From positions 3,611,001-3,675,000 of the forward strand of contig NZ_CP091716.1 in NCBI RefSeq assembly GCF_022009635.1: a DNA stretch of 64,000 bases, read 5' to 3'. The DNA comes from Variovorax paradoxus (GTDB taxonomy: Bacteria > Pseudomonadota > Gammaproteobacteria > Burkholderiales > Burkholderiaceae_C). Both the position numbers and the translations under genes were made by a program. Shown piece after piece: positions 52,473 through 63,274 of this stretch (positions within the stretch are counted from its first letter, which is position 1; each line of letters opens with the position of its first letter). The notes under the pieces were generated by a model. The model did no database searches. It saw nothing but the letters and a program-made list of their open reading frames with translations, and had not been told where the DNA came from.

Positions 52473-53195
52473 ATGTCTGATGCCCGCCCAGCCCACAAGC
52501 GAATCTTGTTGAAGCTGTCGGGAGAGGCGTTGATGGGCGACGACGCGTTCGGCATCAATCGCGCCACCATCGTCCGCATGGTCGAGGAAATCGCCGAAGT
52601 GGTGAACATGGGCGTCGAAGTGGCCGTGGTCATCGGCGGCGGCAACATCTTCCGCGGCGTCGCGGGAGGTTCCGTCGGCATGGATCGCGCCACGGCCGAC
52701 TACATGGGCATGCTGGCCACCGTGATGAACGCGCTGGCACTGGCCGACACCATGAACAAGCAGAACCTGGTGGCCCGGGTGATGTCCGCCATTGCCATCG
52801 AGCAGGTGGTCGAGCCCTACGTGCGCCCCAAGGCCCTGCAGTACCTCGAAGAGGGCAAGGTCGTGGTGTTCGCCGCCGGCACGGGCAACCCGTTCTTCAC
52901 CACCGACACGGCCGCCGCGCTGCGCGGTGCCGAAATCGGTGCCGAGCTGGTGCTCAAGGCGACCAAGGTCGATGGCGTGTACACCGCCGACCCCAAAACC
53001 AACCCCAATGCAACGCGCTACGCCACGCTGACTTTCGACGAGGCAATCGCGCAAAATCTCGGCATCATGGACGCCACGGCCTTTGCGCTGTGCCGCGACC
53101 AGAAGCTGCCGATCAAGGTGTTCTCGATCTTCAAGAACGGCGCGCTCAAGCGCGTCGTCATGGGCGAGGACGAAGGCACGCTGGTGCATGCCTAG
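52473..53195 (+). CDS. pyrH: UMP kinase
   Basis: A 240-aa bacterial UMP kinase of the amino-acid kinase fold that makes UDP and is regulated by GTP and UTP. It shows [48 protein letters not shown] and the [14 protein letters not shown] motif. AAGGAAA seven bases before ATG 52473 supports this start over a TTG at 52467. It begins the run pyrH-frr-uppS-cdsA-dxr. Confidence 0.97.
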   Translation: MSDARPAHKRILLKLSGEALMGDDAFGINRATIVRMVEEIAEVVNMGVEVAVVIGGGNIFRGVAGGSVGMDRATADYMGMLATVMNALALADTMNKQNLVARVMSAIAIEQVVEPYVRPKALQYLEEGKVVVFAAGTGNPFFTTDTAAALRGAEIGAELVLKATKVDGVYTADPKTNPNATRYATLTFDEAIAQNLGIMDATAFALCRDQKLPIKVFSIFKNGALKRVVMGEDEGTLVHA

Positions 53196-53206
53196 GAGTA
53201 TTTGAG

Positions 53207-53767
53207 ATGACCATTGCAGACATCCGCAATGCGACCGACGCGAAGATGAATCAGTCGCTCGCCGCATTCCAGAACAACCTCACCAAGATCCGTACGGGCC
53301 GCGCCAACTCGGCACTGCTCGACTCGATCCACGTCGAGTACTACGGCTCGCAAGTGCCGCTGAGCCAGGTGGCCAACGTGTCGGTACTCGACTCGCGCAC
53401 CATCAGCGTCCAGCCCTGGGAAAAAGGCATGGGCGCCAAGATCGAGAAGGCCATCCGCGAAAGCGACCTGGGCTTGAACCCTGCTTCGATGGGCGACCTG
53501 ATCCGCGTGCCGCTTCCCGCCATGAGCGAAGAGCGCCGCAAGGAAATGACCAAGCTGGTCCGCAATGAAGGCGAGAGCGCCAAGATCGCCACGCGCAACC
53601 TGCGCCGCGACGCGAACGAGTCGGTCAAGAAGCTGGTCAAGGACAAGCTGGCGTCCGAAGACGATCAGAAGCGTGCCGAAGCCGAAATCCAGAAGGTCAC
53701 CGACCGCCACATCGCGGAAATCGACCGCCTGGTCGCGGCCAAGGAAGCGGAGATCATGGCCGTTTGA
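53207..53767 (+). CDS. frr: Ribosome recycling factor
   Basis: A 186-aa factor that releases ribosomes after termination. It has [19 protein letters not shown], the arginine-rich [15 protein letters not shown] and [15 protein letters not shown] segment, and a C-terminal helix ending [20 protein letters not shown] lies eight bases before the ATG and overlaps the pyrH stop, which indicates coupling. The length is normal. Confidence 0.96.
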   Translation: MTIADIRNATDAKMNQSLAAFQNNLTKIRTGRANSALLDSIHVEYYGSQVPLSQVANVSVLDSRTISVQPWEKGMGAKIEKAIRESDLGLNPASMGDLIRVPLPAMSEERRKEMTKLVRNEGESAKIATRNLRRDANESVKKLVKDKLASEDDQKRAEAEIQKVTDRHIAEIDRLVAAKEAEIMAV

Positions 53768-53775
53768 GGCCTGCC

Positions 53776-54504
53776 ATGGCCTCGTCAACGCCGCGCGTTC
53801 CGCATCACGTTGCCATCGTCATGGACGGCAACGGCCGTTGGGCGACGCGGCGTTTCCTGCCCCGCGTCGCGGGGCACAAGCAGGGCGTCGAATCGCTGCG
53901 CCGCTGCGTCAAGGCCTGCGCCGACCGCGGCGTAGGCGTGCTCACGGTGTTCGCGTTTTCGTCCGAGAACTGGAATCGGCCCGTCGAGGAAGTTTCCGGA
54001 CTCATGGAGTTGATGGTCGGTGCGCTCGCCCGCGAAGTGCCCCGACTCAGCAGCGACGGCGTGCGACTGTACTTCGTCGGCGAACGCGGCGGCCTGTCGC
54101 CGAAGATGGTGAAGGGGCTGGTCGACGCCGAAGCGGCGACCGCGCACAACGAGCGCATGGTGCTCAACGTCTGCTTCAACTACGGCGGCCGGTGGGACGT
54201 TGCGCAGGCAGCTGCAAAGCTGGTGGCGCGAGGCGAAGCGGTTACCGAGGCGAGCCTCGACCGGGCGATGTCGTTGGCCCACGTGCCCGATCCCGATCTG
54301 TTCATCCGCACGGGCGGCGAGCAGCGGTTGTCCAATTTCCTGCTCTGGCAAAGTGCCTACGCAGAGCTTTTCTTCAGCGACAAGCTGTGGCCGGAATTCG
54401 ACGAGGCTGCGCTGGACGAGGCCATCGCCGCGTTCCAGGGCCGCGAGCGGCGCTTCGGTCAAACCTCGGCACAGGTCTCGCCCCCCCAGGGGCAGGCGGC
54501 CTGA
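53776..54504 (+). CDS. uppS: Undecaprenyl diphosphate synthase (isoprenyl transferase)
   Basis: A 242-aa cis-prenyltransferase that makes the carrier lipid for peptidoglycan and other wall polymers. The first conserved region has the catalytic D17 in IVMDGNGRWATRR, then TVFAFSSENWNRP, and the C-terminal PDLFIRTGGEQRLSNFLLWQ with AELFFSDKLWPEFD. I chose the ATG at 53776; a TTG at 53764 overlaps the frr stop but is less convincing. Confidence 0.96.
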   Translation: MASSTPRVPHHVAIVMDGNGRWATRRFLPRVAGHKQGVESLRRCVKACADRGVGVLTVFAFSSENWNRPVEEVSGLMELMVGALAREVPRLSSDGVRLYFVGERGGLSPKMVKGLVDAEAATAHNERMVLNVCFNYGGRWDVAQAAAKLVARGEAVTEASLDRAMSLAHVPDPDLFIRTGGEQRLSNFLLWQSAYAELFFSDKLWPEFDEAALDEAIAAFQGRERRFGQTSAQVSPPQGQAA

Positions 54505-54523
54505 CGGCCCGACAACCTCCCGC

Positions 54524-55369
54524 ATGCTCAAACAACGCATCCTCACGGCGATCGTGCTGCTCGCGATCCTGCTGCCGGCGCTGTTCTACCGAAACTACAT
54601 TCCTTTTGCTTGCGTGATGCTGGTGCTGATCGGCGCCGCAGCTTGGGAATGGGGGCGCCTGAACGGCTACGGCCAGCGGCTTTCGGTGTTCCTGGGCGTC
54701 GAGACAGTGCTGCTTTGTGCGCTGTCGTGGTGGCTGGGCCTGCTGGAGCAGTCGCTGGTGCTGATGTGGACCCTGGCCGGCGCGGCCTGGGTGCTGGGTG
54801 GCGCGGCGCTGCTTCGCGTGGCGGTGCCGGGCTGGCCCCGCATTCCGCGCGGCCTGCGGCTGGTCGGCGGCCTTTTGGCGCTCTGGGTTGCGTGGCTCGC
54901 CGCTGTGCAGGCACGCATGGTCGGCATCAATTTCCTGCTGTCCATCCTCGTGCTGGTGTGGGTCGCCGACGTGTTCGCCTATTTCGCCGGCCGGGCCTTC
55001 GGGCTCAAGTTCACGCGCAACAAGCTCGCTCCCGCGATCAGTCCCGGCAAGAGCTGGGAAGGCGTCTGGGGCGGAATGATCGGCGTGGTGGTGCTGGCCT
55101 TTGCCTGGGTCTGGGCCGACAAGGCCGCTGGCGCGACCGTCGCCAGCCTCTACACCCGGCTCAATGAGCGCGGCTGGTGGCTGCTGCTGCTGGGCGCGCT
55201 GTTTCTTGCGGCAATGAGTGTCGTCGGCGACCTCGTCGAATCGCTCATCAAGCGAAGCGCCGGCGCCAAGGACAGCAGCAAGCTGCTGCCCGGCCACGGC
55301 GGCGTACTCGACCGCGTGGATGCCCTCTTGCCGGCGCTTCCCATTGCCATGATGCTGGCTTCTCTGTGA
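54524..55369 (+). CDS. cdsA: Phosphatidate cytidylyltransferase
   Basis: A 281-aa membrane enzyme that makes CDP-diacylglycerol, the start of phospholipid synthesis. It has about seven hydrophobic segments, the [13 protein letters not shown] region, and the signature [18 protein letters not shown] followed by [12 protein letters not shown]. The ATG at 54524 has only a weak ribosome binding site; the frame is confirmed by the [18 protein letters not shown] opening. Its stop overlaps the dxr GTG by 4 bp. Confidence 0.95.
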   Translation: MLKQRILTAIVLLAILLPALFYRNYIPFACVMLVLIGAAAWEWGRLNGYGQRLSVFLGVETVLLCALSWWLGLLEQSLVLMWTLAGAAWVLGGAALLRVAVPGWPRIPRGLRLVGGLLALWVAWLAAVQARMVGINFLLSILVLVWVADVFAYFAGRAFGLKFTRNKLAPAISPGKSWEGVWGGMIGVVVLAFAWVWADKAAGATVASLYTRLNERGWWLLLLGALFLAAMSVVGDLVESLIKRSAGAKDSSKLLPGHGGVLDRVDALLPALPIAMMLASL

Positions 55370-56553
55370 ATACTCCCAAACAACGCGTCACTGTGCTTGG
55401 TTCGACCGGTTCGGTCGGTGTCAGCACGCTCGACGTTATTTCGCGCCACCCCGAGCGTTTCGAGGTTTTCGCGCTGTCCGCCGCCACCAAGGTGGACGAA
55501 CTGCTGGCGCAGTGCGCGCGGTTCCTGCCGCGTTTTGCCGTCATGGCCAGCGCGCCGCATGCGGCGCTGCTGGCTGAAAAGCTCAAGCAGAACAACCTGA
55601 AAACCGTTGTCCTGATGGATGGCGATGCTCTTGAAAAGATAGCAGCGCACGAAGAGGTCGATGCGGTCATGGCGGCTATCGTCGGCGCCGCTGGCCTCGG
55701 CCCTTGCCTGGCTGCCGCGCGTGCCGGCAAGCGCCTGCTGCTGGCCAACAAGGAAGCGCTGGTCGTCGGCGGCGAGTTGTTCATGCGCACGGTGCGCGAG
55801 GGCGGTGCCACGCTGCTGCCGATCGACAGCGAGCACTCGGCCATTTTCCAGTCGCTGCCCGAAGACCCGACTACCTGGTCGCGCCGCATCGACAAGATCA
55901 TCCTGACCGCCTCGGGCGGCCCGTTCCGCACGCGCGCGCCAGAGACCCTGGGCTCCGTGACGCCCGAGCAGGCCTGTGCTCATCCGAACTGGGTCATGGG
56001 CCGAAAGATCTCGGTCGACTCGGCCACGATGATGAACAAGGCGCTCGAAGTGATCGAGGCGCGCCACCTGTTCGGCGTGTCGCCGGAGCAGATCGAGGTC
56101 GTCATCCATCCGCAGAGCGTGGTGCATTCGATGGTGCAATTCACCGACTCGTCGGTCATCGCCCAACTCGGCACGCCCGACATGCGGGTGCCGATCGCTG
56201 TCGGCCTGGCCTGGCCCGAGCGCATCGAGAGCGGCGCCGCCCGGCTCGATTTCCGCCAGATGGCCTCGCTGACCTTCACCGCGCCCGACGCCGCATTGTT
56301 CCCGGGGCTGGGCCTGGCATGGCACGCGTTGCGCGCCGCGCCGGGTACGACGGCCGTGCTCAATGCCGCCAACGAGGTCGCGGTTGAAGCATTCCTTGAC
56401 CGGCGGCTGCGTTTCGACCGTATTCATGCGGTCAACATGGAAACTTTGGAGACGGTCTCCCCCTCCAAGCCGGCATCGCTGGCCGACCTGCTGGCCCTGG
56501 ATGCCAGCGCCCGCGCGGCCGCCAATGCCGCGGCGCTGCGTTTCGCAGCCTGA
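55366..56553 (+). CDS. dxr: 1-deoxy-D-xylulose 5-phosphate reductoisomerase
   Basis: A 395-aa enzyme of the MEP isoprenoid pathway that makes MEP from DXP with NADPH. The NADPH loop is [13 protein letters not shown], and the active-site segments include [45 protein letters not shown] and [17 protein letters not shown] [10 protein letters not shown]. It starts with a GTG that overlaps the cdsA stop by 4 bp (GTGA, 55366-55369), so coupling to cdsA is likely. ispD and ispF of the same pathway are at 30-32 kb. Confidence 0.96.
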   Translation: MNTPKQRVTVLGSTGSVGVSTLDVISRHPERFEVFALSAATKVDELLAQCARFLPRFAVMASAPHAALLAEKLKQNNLKTVVLMDGDALEKIAAHEEVDAVMAAIVGAAGLGPCLAAARAGKRLLLANKEALVVGGELFMRTVREGGATLLPIDSEHSAIFQSLPEDPTTWSRRIDKIILTASGGPFRTRAPETLGSVTPEQACAHPNWVMGRKISVDSATMMNKALEVIEARHLFGVSPEQIEVVIHPQSVVHSMVQFTDSSVIAQLGTPDMRVPIAVGLAWPERIESGAARLDFRQMASLTFTAPDAALFPGLGLAWHALRAAPGTTAVLNAANEVAVEAFLDRRLRFDRIHAVNMETLETVSPSKPASLADLLALDASARAAANAAALRFAA

Positions 56554-56583
56554 CGACCCACCCTTACAGCTCAGAGGACCCGG

Positions 56584-57954
56584 ATGCTTACTGTCATAGC
56601 CTTTGTGGTCGCCCTCGGCGTGCTCATCGCGGTGCACGAATACGGCCACTACCGGGTCGCCGTGGCCTGTGGTGTCAAGGTGGAGCGCTTTTCGGTCGGG
56701 TTCGGCAAGGTGCTGTTCCGCTGGCAGCCCAAGCGGCAGCATCCGGGGCAATCGACCGAGTTCGTCATCGGCGCTTTCCCGCTGGGCGGCTACGTCAAGA
56801 TGCTCGACGAGCGCGAAGGCCCGGTCGCCCCCGAAGAGCGCCATCGCGCCTTCAATACCCAGCCGCTGCGCTCGCGCGCGGCCATCGTCGCGGCGGGTCC
56901 GATCGCCAACCTGCTGCTGGCGGTGGTGCTTTACACGGCGGTCAACTGGATCGGCGTGCAGGAGCCGGTCGCCAAGCTGGGCCGGCCGGTGGCGGCTTCG
57001 ATGGCCGAGTCCGCGGGCCTGCACGGCGGCGAATACATCACCCGTGCGGGCTTCGACGGCGATCTGTCTCCGGTGCAGTCTTTCGAGGACCTGCGCTGGC
57101 GCATGACGCGCGGCGCGCTCGACGGCCATGACCTGACGCTCGAAGTGGCGGGCGAGGGCGGTCGCCCCGCTCGCACGCTGGTGCTTCCCCTGAGCAGCCT
57201 CGAGACCCGGGATGCCGATCCGCAGATGTTCCGCAAGATCGGCGTGCTCTCGCCCCTGACCAAGCCGGAAATCGGTGAAGTCATGGCCGGCAGCGCCGCT
57301 GAGCGCGCGGGCCTTCGCAACGGCGACGTGGTGCGCGCCATCGGCGACACCGCCATCGTCGACGGGCAGCAGCTGCGTGAAGTAATCCGCGCCTCGGTCG
57401 ACGGCAGCCAGCCGCGCACCCAGGCCTGGAAGATCGAGCGCGGCGGCCAGTCGCTCACGATCGACGTCAAGCCGGAGGTACGGGAAGAGGGCGCCGCCAA
57501 GGTCGGCCGCATCGGTGCCTACGTGGGCGCTCCCCCCGAAATGGTGACGGTGCGCCAGGGGCCGGTCGACGGCGTCTGGCGTGGCGTGGTGCGCACCTGG
57601 GAGGTGTCGGCGCTGACCGTGCGGATGATGGTCAAGATGGTCATTGGTGAAGCTTCCCTTAAGAATCTGAGCGGTCCGCTCACCATTGCCGACTATGCCG
57701 GCAAGTCCGCCAGCCTCGGCCTGACGCAGTATCTGGTCTTCCTGGCGCTCATCAGCGTGAGCCTTGGCGTGCTCAATCTCATGCCGCTGCCAGTCCTCGA
57801 TGGGGGGCACCTGATGTATTATCTTTGGGAGGGCCTGACCGGGAAAAGCGTCTCTGACGCCTGGATGGAACGGCTGCAGCGGGGCGGGGTTGCCCTGTTG
57901 CTGGTCATGATGTCGGTCGCACTCTTCAACGACGTCACGCGGCTCTTTGGTTAA
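56584..57954 (+). CDS. rseP: Site-2 protease RseP
   Basis: A 456-aa inner-membrane zinc metalloprotease that cleaves anti-sigma factor RseA in the envelope-stress pathway. The HExxH motif is HEYGH (18-22), and the third metal ligand lies in LPVLDGGHLMYY near the C-terminus. Two PDZ domains lie between (about residues 110-310), each with the hydrophobic loop. Four membrane segments are expected. It is the usual neighbour of dxr and bamA in proteobacteria. Confidence 0.95.
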   Translation: MLTVIAFVVALGVLIAVHEYGHYRVAVACGVKVERFSVGFGKVLFRWQPKRQHPGQSTEFVIGAFPLGGYVKMLDEREGPVAPEERHRAFNTQPLRSRAAIVAAGPIANLLLAVVLYTAVNWIGVQEPVAKLGRPVAASMAESAGLHGGEYITRAGFDGDLSPVQSFEDLRWRMTRGALDGHDLTLEVAGEGGRPARTLVLPLSSLETRDADPQMFRKIGVLSPLTKPEIGEVMAGSAAERAGLRNGDVVRAIGDTAIVDGQQLREVIRASVDGSQPRTQAWKIERGGQSLTIDVKPEVREEGAAKVGRIGAYVGAPPEMVTVRQGPVDGVWRGVVRTWEVSALTVRMMVKMVIGEASLKNLSGPLTIADYAGKSASLGLTQYLVFLALISVSLGVLNLMPLPVLDGGHLMYYLWEGLTGKSVSDAWMERLQRGGVALLLVMMSVALFNDVTRLFG

Positions 57955-57992
57955 CTTTCTGCCGGCCCTTTCCGTGCCGGCTCAATTCACAG

Positions 57993-60428
57993 ATGAACAA
58001 AAACTTCAGTCGCTTTCGCCTGCGTAGCGTTGTCGCGGTGGTCGCCAGTGCACTCGCCGCCACGGCAGCCTGGGCCGTAGAGCCTTTCACGGTGCGTGAC
58101 ATTCGCGTCGAAGGCCTGCAACGCGTCGAAGCCGGCACGATCTTCGCGTCGCTGCCCCTGCGCGTGGGCGATACCTACAGCGACGAGCGCGGTTCGGCCG
58201 CGATCCGCGCGCTGTTCGAGCTGGGGTTGTTCAAGGATGTGCGCATCGACGTGAACGGCAACGTGCTGGTGGTGATCGTCGAAGAGCGGCCCACCATCGC
58301 CGATGTCGATTTCGTCGGCACCAAGGAATTCGACAAGGCCGCGCTGACGAAGGCGCTGCGCGAAGTCGGCCTGACCGATGGCCGTCCGTACGACAAGGCA
58401 CTGACCGACCGCGCCGAGCAGGAGCTCAAGCGCCAGTACGTGAGCCGCAGCCTGTACAACGCGCAGGTCGTGACGACCGTCACGCCCATCGAGCGCAACC
58501 GCGTCAACCTGACCTTCACGGTCACCGAAGGCGAATCCGCCCGCATCCGCGAAGTGCACGTGGTGGGCAACAAGGCCTTCAGCGAATCGACGCTGCTGAG
58601 CCTGTTCGACCAGGACAGCGGCGGTTTCATGAGCTGGTACACGAAGTCGAACCAGTACTCGCGCGCCAAGCTCAACGCCGACCTCGAAACCCTGCGCTCG
58701 TACTACATCACGCGCGGCTACCTCGAGTTCCGCATCGACTCGACCCAGGTCGCCATTTCGCCGGACCGCAAGGATCTGACGGTGACGGTGAACATCTCCG
58801 AAGGCGAGAAGTTCGTGGTTGCAGGCGTCAAGCTCGACGGCAACTACCTCGGTCGCGACGATGAGTTCAAGTCGCTGATCACCATCAAGCCGGGCGAGCC
58901 CTACAACGGTGAGCAGGTCACGGAGACCACCAAGGCCTTCAACGACTACTTCGGCACCTTCGGCTATGCGTTCGCCCGCGTGCAGGCGCGTCCGGACATC
59001 GACCGTGTGAACAACCGCGTCACGCTGACGCTGCAGGCCGAGCCGTCGCGCCGCGTGTACGTGCGCCGCGTGATGGTCGGCGGCAACAACAAGACCCGCG
59101 ACGAAGTGATCCGCCGCGAGTTCCGCCAGTACGAAGCCTCGTGGTACGACGGCGACAAGATCAAGCTGTCGCGCGACCGCGTCGACCGCCTGGGCTTCTT
59201 CACCGAAGTGAACGTCGAAACGCAGGAAGTGCCTGGCTCGCCCGACCAGGTCGACCTGACTGTCAACGTGGCCGAAAAGCCCACCGGCAGCCTGCAACTG
59301 GGCGCTGGTTACTCGAGCTCCGACAAGGTCGCGCTGACCTTCGGCATCTCGCAGGAAAACGTGTTCGGCTCCGGCAACTTCCTGGGCGTGCAGGTCAACA
59401 CCAGCAAGTACAACCGTACGCTGTCGCTGACCACGACCGATCCGTACTTCACGAAGGACGGCATCTCGCGCACGATCAGCGTCTACCACACGACGACACG
59501 GCCGTACTCGACGTCGGAAGACGGCGACTACAAGCTCGTCAACCAGGGCGCTTCGATCCGCTTCGGCGTGCCGTTCAGCGAGGTCGACACCGTGTTCTTC
59601 GGCATCGGCCTCGAGCGCTACGCCTTCGACCCGAACCGGTCGTCGATCTTCGCGGGCCTGTACACGCCGAATTCGTACCTCAGCTACTTCAAGTGCCAGA
59701 AGGACTCGACCGGGTTCTTCGTGCTCGGATGCGACCAAAAGAGCGTCTGGGGTGTTCCCCTGTCCGTCGGCTGGGGCCGCGACAGCCGCGACAGCGCGCT
59801 GACCCCGACCACGGGCCGCCTGCAGCGCGCCAACCTCGAGTTGGGCGTCGGCGGCGACATGAAGTACATCAAGACGAACTACCAGTACCAGCAGTTCTTC
59901 GCGATCAACAAGCAGTACACCTTCTCGGTCAACGGCGAAGTGGGCTATGCCAAGGCACTTGGCAGCACGACTTACCCGATCTTCAAGAACTTCTACGCCG
60001 GTGGTCTCGGTTCGATCCGTGGCTTCGAGCAGAACTCGCTGGGTCCGCGCGACGTGCCGCTCTTCGGTCAGACCGACGGCGCCGCGCTGGGCGGCACCAA
60101 GAAGGCCATCTTCAATGCCGAGCTGAGCACGCCGTTCCCGGGTGCCGGCAACGACCGTACGCTGCGCCTGTACAGCTTCTTCGACATCGGCAATGTGTTC
60201 GGTTCCCGTGCGCCTGGCCTGACGGATGCGCAGTGGAGTGCACAGAAGAAGCTGCGCGCTTCGGTCGGCCTCGGTGTCAGCTGGATCTCGCCACTGGGCC
60301 CGCTGCGCCTGGCTTATGCCTTCCCCATCAAGTCCCAGAAGGAAGTCACGGATCCGAACACCGGCCTCGTCACGATCCCGAAGGATAGAATCCAGCGCCT
60401 CCAATTCCAGATCGGAACGTCTTTCTAA
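57993..60428 (+). CDS. bamA: Outer membrane protein assembly factor BamA
   Basis: An 811-aa outer-membrane protein. A signal peptide (VVAVVASALAATAAWA) is followed by five POTRA domains (about 29-420; the first starts FTVRDIRVEGLQRVE) and a C-terminal 16-strand beta-barrel with the RGF motif in GSIRGFEQNSLGPRD. It ends with an aromatic residue (GTSF), the beta-barrel C-terminal signature. It inserts proteins into the outer membrane. The next gene starts directly after the stop. Confidence 0.96.
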   Translation: MNKNFSRFRLRSVVAVVASALAATAAWAVEPFTVRDIRVEGLQRVEAGTIFASLPLRVGDTYSDERGSAAIRALFELGLFKDVRIDVNGNVLVVIVEERPTIADVDFVGTKEFDKAALTKALREVGLTDGRPYDKALTDRAEQELKRQYVSRSLYNAQVVTTVTPIERNRVNLTFTVTEGESARIREVHVVGNKAFSESTLLSLFDQDSGGFMSWYTKSNQYSRAKLNADLETLRSYYITRGYLEFRIDSTQVAISPDRKDLTVTVNISEGEKFVVAGVKLDGNYLGRDDEFKSLITIKPGEPYNGEQVTETTKAFNDYFGTFGYAFARVQARPDIDRVNNRVTLTLQAEPSRRVYVRRVMVGGNNKTRDEVIRREFRQYEASWYDGDKIKLSRDRVDRLGFFTEVNVETQEVPGSPDQVDLTVNVAEKPTGSLQLGAGYSSSDKVALTFGISQENVFGSGNFLGVQVNTSKYNRTLSLTTTDPYFTKDGISRTISVYHTTTRPYSTSEDGDYKLVNQGASIRFGVPFSEVDTVFFGIGLERYAFDPNRSSIFAGLYTPNSYLSYFKCQKDSTGFFVLGCDQKSVWGVPLSVGWGRDSRDSALTPTTGRLQRANLELGVGGDMKYIKTNYQYQQFFAINKQYTFSVNGEVGYAKALGSTTYPIFKNFYAGGLGSIRGFEQNSLGPRDVPLFGQTDGAALGGTKKAIFNAELSTPFPGAGNDRTLRLYSFFDIGNVFGSRAPGLTDAQWSAQKKLRASVGLGVSWISPLGPLRLAYAFPIKSQKEVTDPNTGLVTIPKDRIQRLQFQIGTSF

Positions 60429-60980
60429 ATGAAGCATTTGATTCGCGCCGCGGCCGGTGCGTTGTTGATCCCCGCTTTCGTGTTCGCTGCCGCGCCTGCC
60501 CAGGCGCAAGCACAGGAAACCTTTCGCATCGGTTTCGTGAATCCGGACCGCGTGCTGCGCGAAGCCCAGCCTGCCAAGGCCGCCCAGGCCAAGCTCGAGG
60601 CTGAGTTTCTCAAGCGCGAGAAAGACCTGACCGCGCAAGGCGAGGCGCTGAAGGCGGCGTCCGAGAAGTTCGAGCGCGAGGCTCCGACGCTGTCTGAAGC
60701 CCAGCGTGTCTCGCGCCAGCGGTCGCTGGTCGACCAGGACCGTGACTTCCAGCGCAAGCGCCGCGAATTCCAGGAAGACCTGAATGCGCGCAAGAACGAA
60801 GAGCTCCAGCAGGTCTACGAGCGTGCCAACCGTGTCGTGAAGCAGGTGGCCGAGGCCGAGAAGTATGACGCCATCCTGCAGGAAGCGATCTACATCAACC
60901 CGAAGCACGACATCACCGACAAGGTGATCAAGGCGCTGAACGCGTCGGTCGGCTCTCCTGCGCCCGCGGCCGGCAAGTAA
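60429..60980 (+). CDS. skp: Periplasmic chaperone Skp (OmpH family)
   Basis: A 183-aa periplasmic chaperone for outer-membrane proteins. A signal peptide ([20 protein letters not shown]) precedes the family pattern [18 protein letters not shown], then long charged helices such as [17 protein letters not shown] segments that form the jellyfish tentacles. The ATG follows the bamA stop with no gap. Length is slightly longer than E. coli Skp. Confidence 0.93.
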   Translation: MKHLIRAAAGALLIPAFVFAAAPAQAQAQETFRIGFVNPDRVLREAQPAKAAQAKLEAEFLKREKDLTAQGEALKAASEKFEREAPTLSEAQRVSRQRSLVDQDRDFQRKRREFQEDLNARKNEELQQVYERANRVVKQVAEAEKYDAILQEAIYINPKHDITDKVIKALNASVGSPAPAAGK

Positions 60981-60994
60981 CGCCGCGAACCGGC

Positions 60995-61972
60995 GTGTCA
61001 CTGCAGCTCGGAGCCATCGTTGACGCCCTCGGGGGCGAGCTTCATGGCGATGCGGCGCTGTCCATCGAGCGGCTGGCGCCGCTGCAGAATGCACAGCCCG
61101 ATGCGCTCAGCTTCCTGAGCCATCCCAAATACCAGCAGGAACTGGCGGCCTCGAAGGCCGCCTGCGTGATCGTTTCGCCCGCCATGCGCGAGGCGGCCGG
61201 CGCGCGGGGCGCCTTCATCGTCACGCCTGATCCTTATTTCTACTTCGCGCGCCTGACGCAACTCTGGAAGGCGCACCATGCGCGTCCGGATGCCGACCGC
61301 ATTCATCCCAGTGCGGTGATCCATGCCGAGGCGCATGTCGACCCCACGGCGCGCATCGGCGCGCTGTGCGTGGTGGAGCGGGGCGCACGCATCGGCGCGG
61401 GCACGGTGCTGAAGTCGCGCGTGACGGTCAGCGAAGATTGCTCGATCGGCGAGCGCTGCCTGCTGCATCCGGGCGTGGTCATCGGGGCAGACGGCTTCGG
61501 CCTGGCGCTGCACCAGGGGCAGTGGGTCAAGATCGAGCAGTTGGGTGCGGTGCGCATCGGAAATGACGTCGAAATCGGCGCCAACACCTGCATCGATCGC
61601 GGCGCGCTCGACGACACGGTGATCGAGGACGGCGTCAAGCTCGACAACCTGATCCAGATCGGCCACAACGTGCGCGTCGGCAAGAACACCGCGATGGCGG
61701 GCTGCGTCGGCGTGGCCGGCAGCGCGATCATCGGCGCCAACTGCACCTTCGGCGGCGGCGCCATCGTGCTGGGTCATCTGACGGTGGCGGACGGCGTTCA
61801 CGTATCCGCCGCGACCATCGTTACCCGTTCACTCCACAAGGCCGGTCAATACACCGGTATGTTTCCCATCGATGACAATGCGAGCTGGGAAAAGAATGCG
61901 GCAACGCTCAAGCAGTTGCACAGCCTGCGCGAACGACTGAAGGCGCTGGAGAAGGCTCCCTCGAAAAAATGA
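60995..61972 (+). CDS. lpxD: UDP-3-O-(3-hydroxyacyl)glucosamine N-acyltransferase
   Basis: A 325-aa lipid A enzyme that adds the second hydroxyacyl chain. It has an N-terminal uridine-binding domain ([17 protein letters not shown]) and a left-handed parallel beta-helix of hexapeptide repeats ([13 protein letters not shown] and later). The catalytic histidine region is [11 protein letters not shown], and a C-terminal helix ends the chain. The start is a GTG 14 bases after the skp stop. The last bases overlap an ATG at 61969. Confidence 0.95.
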   Translation: MSLQLGAIVDALGGELHGDAALSIERLAPLQNAQPDALSFLSHPKYQQELAASKAACVIVSPAMREAAGARGAFIVTPDPYFYFARLTQLWKAHHARPDADRIHPSAVIHAEAHVDPTARIGALCVVERGARIGAGTVLKSRVTVSEDCSIGERCLLHPGVVIGADGFGLALHQGQWVKIEQLGAVRIGNDVEIGANTCIDRGALDDTVIEDGVKLDNLIQIGHNVRVGKNTAMAGCVGVAGSAIIGANCTFGGGAIVLGHLTVADGVHVSAATIVTRSLHKAGQYTGMFPIDDNASWEKNAATLKQLHSLRERLKALEKAPSKK

Positions 61973-61995
61973 CGACGATGCAGGAACAAAAAATC

Positions 61996-62445
61996 ATGAC
62001 GACGACGCTCGATATCCATCAAATCCTCAAGCTGCTCCCCCACCGCTACCCGTTCCTGCTGGTGGACCGCGTGCTGGACATGGAAAAGGGCAAGCGCATC
62101 ACGGCGCTCAAGAACGTGACGATGAACGAGCCGTTCTTCAACGGCCACTTCCCGCACCGCCCGGTGATGCCGGGCGTGCTGATGCTCGAAGCCATGGCCC
62201 AGGCCGCGGCGCTGCTGTCGTTCCATTCGCTCGACATCGTGCCGGACGACAACACTGTCTACTACTTTGCCGCCATCGACGGCGCGCGCTTCAAGCGGCC
62301 CGTGGAACCCGGCGACCAGCTGACGCTCGAAGTCGAAATCGAGCGCATGAAGGCCGGCATCTCGAAGTTCAAGGGTCGCGCCCGGGTGGGCAGCGAACTC
62401 GCCTGCGAGGCCACGCTGATGTGCGCCATGCGCCAGATCAGCTGA
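61996..62445 (+). CDS. fabZ: 3-hydroxyacyl-ACP dehydratase FabZ
   Basis: A 149-aa fatty-acid dehydratase of hot-dog fold. It has [17 protein letters not shown] and the active-site helix [21 protein letters not shown], with catalytic histidine and glutamate. I chose the ATG at 61996 because it gives the usual length and AGGA lies about 11 bases upstream; an ATG at 61969 overlaps the lpxD stop (ATGA) and would add 9 residues. Either is possible. The lpxD-fabZ-lpxA order is standard. Confidence 0.95.
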   Translation: MTTTLDIHQILKLLPHRYPFLLVDRVLDMEKGKRITALKNVTMNEPFFNGHFPHRPVMPGVLMLEAMAQAAALLSFHSLDIVPDDNTVYYFAAIDGARFKRPVEPGDQLTLEVEIERMKAGISKFKGRARVGSELACEATLMCAMRQIS

Positions 62446-62475
62446 TCCGGCCACAGCCAGTCGTTTTCACAAGGC

Positions 62476-63264
62476 ATGACCCAGGTTCATTCGACAGCAA
62501 TCGTCGACCCCCAGGCAGAACTCGACGCCTCGGTGTCGGTCGGGCCCTATACCGTGATCGGCCCGCACGTGCGGATCGCCGCGGGCACCACCGTCGGCGC
62601 GCATTGCGTGATCGAAGGGCGCACCACCATCGGGCGCGACAACAGGATCTTCCAGTTCTCGTCCCTCGGCGCCGTGCCGCAGGACAAGAAGTACGCCGGG
62701 GAGCCGACCGAACTCGTCATCGGCGACCGCAACGTCATTCGCGAGTTCTGCACCTTCAACCTCGGCGTGCCGGGGGCGGGCGGCGTGACGCGCGTGGGCA
62801 GCGACAACTGGATCATGGCGTACACGCACATCGCGCACGACTGTCGTGTCGACAACCACACCACGCTGTCCAACAACACCACGCTGGCCGGCCACGTGCA
62901 TCTGGCCGACTGGGTGACGATCGGTGGGCTCACGGGCATTCACCAGTTCGTCTCGGTCGGCGCCCATGCCATGGTCGGCTTTGCGAGCGCCATATCGCAA
63001 GACGTGCCGCCCTTCATGCTGGTCGACGGCAATCCGTTGGCGGTGCGCGGCTTCAACATCGTCGGCCTGCGTCGGCGCGACTTTTCCGCCCAGCGGCTCG
63101 CGGCGGTGAAGCAGATGCACCGGCTGCTGTACCGCCAGGGCAAGACGCTCGAGGAAGCGCGCACGGACATTGCCGCGCTTGCCACGGAAATGCCGGAAGC
63201 GGCGGGCGACGTCGCGTTGATGGAATCCTTCCTGGCCAACTCGACGCGCGGCATCGCGCGCTGA
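62476..63264 (+). CDS. lpxA: UDP-N-acetylglucosamine O-acyltransferase
   Basis: A 262-aa enzyme for the first lipid A step. It is a left-handed beta-helix of hexapeptide repeats ([29 protein letters not shown]). The catalytic histidine is in THIAHDC, and the helical C-terminus has [19 protein letters not shown]. The acyl chain length is set by residues that I cannot interpret from sequence. It ends 10 bases before the lpxB ATG. Confidence 0.96.
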   Translation: MTQVHSTAIVDPQAELDASVSVGPYTVIGPHVRIAAGTTVGAHCVIEGRTTIGRDNRIFQFSSLGAVPQDKKYAGEPTELVIGDRNVIREFCTFNLGVPGAGGVTRVGSDNWIMAYTHIAHDCRVDNHTTLSNNTTLAGHVHLADWVTIGGLTGIHQFVSVGAHAMVGFASAISQDVPPFMLVDGNPLAVRGFNIVGLRRRDFSAQRLAAVKQMHRLLYRQGKTLEEARTDIAALATEMPEAAGDVALMESFLANSTRGIAR

Positions 63265-63274
63265 CGTGACCGCG

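Noticed and set aside
54470..54510. C-run and GGGGC stem at the end of uppS as a terminator
   Set aside because: The sequence has no following T-run and lies inside the coding end of uppS; cdsA follows within 20 bp.
57987..61094. A 1035-codon minus-strand open frame opposite bamA and skp
   Set aside because: Both plus-strand genes have signal peptides and known domains; the antisense product is His/Arg/Asp-biased and matches no family.
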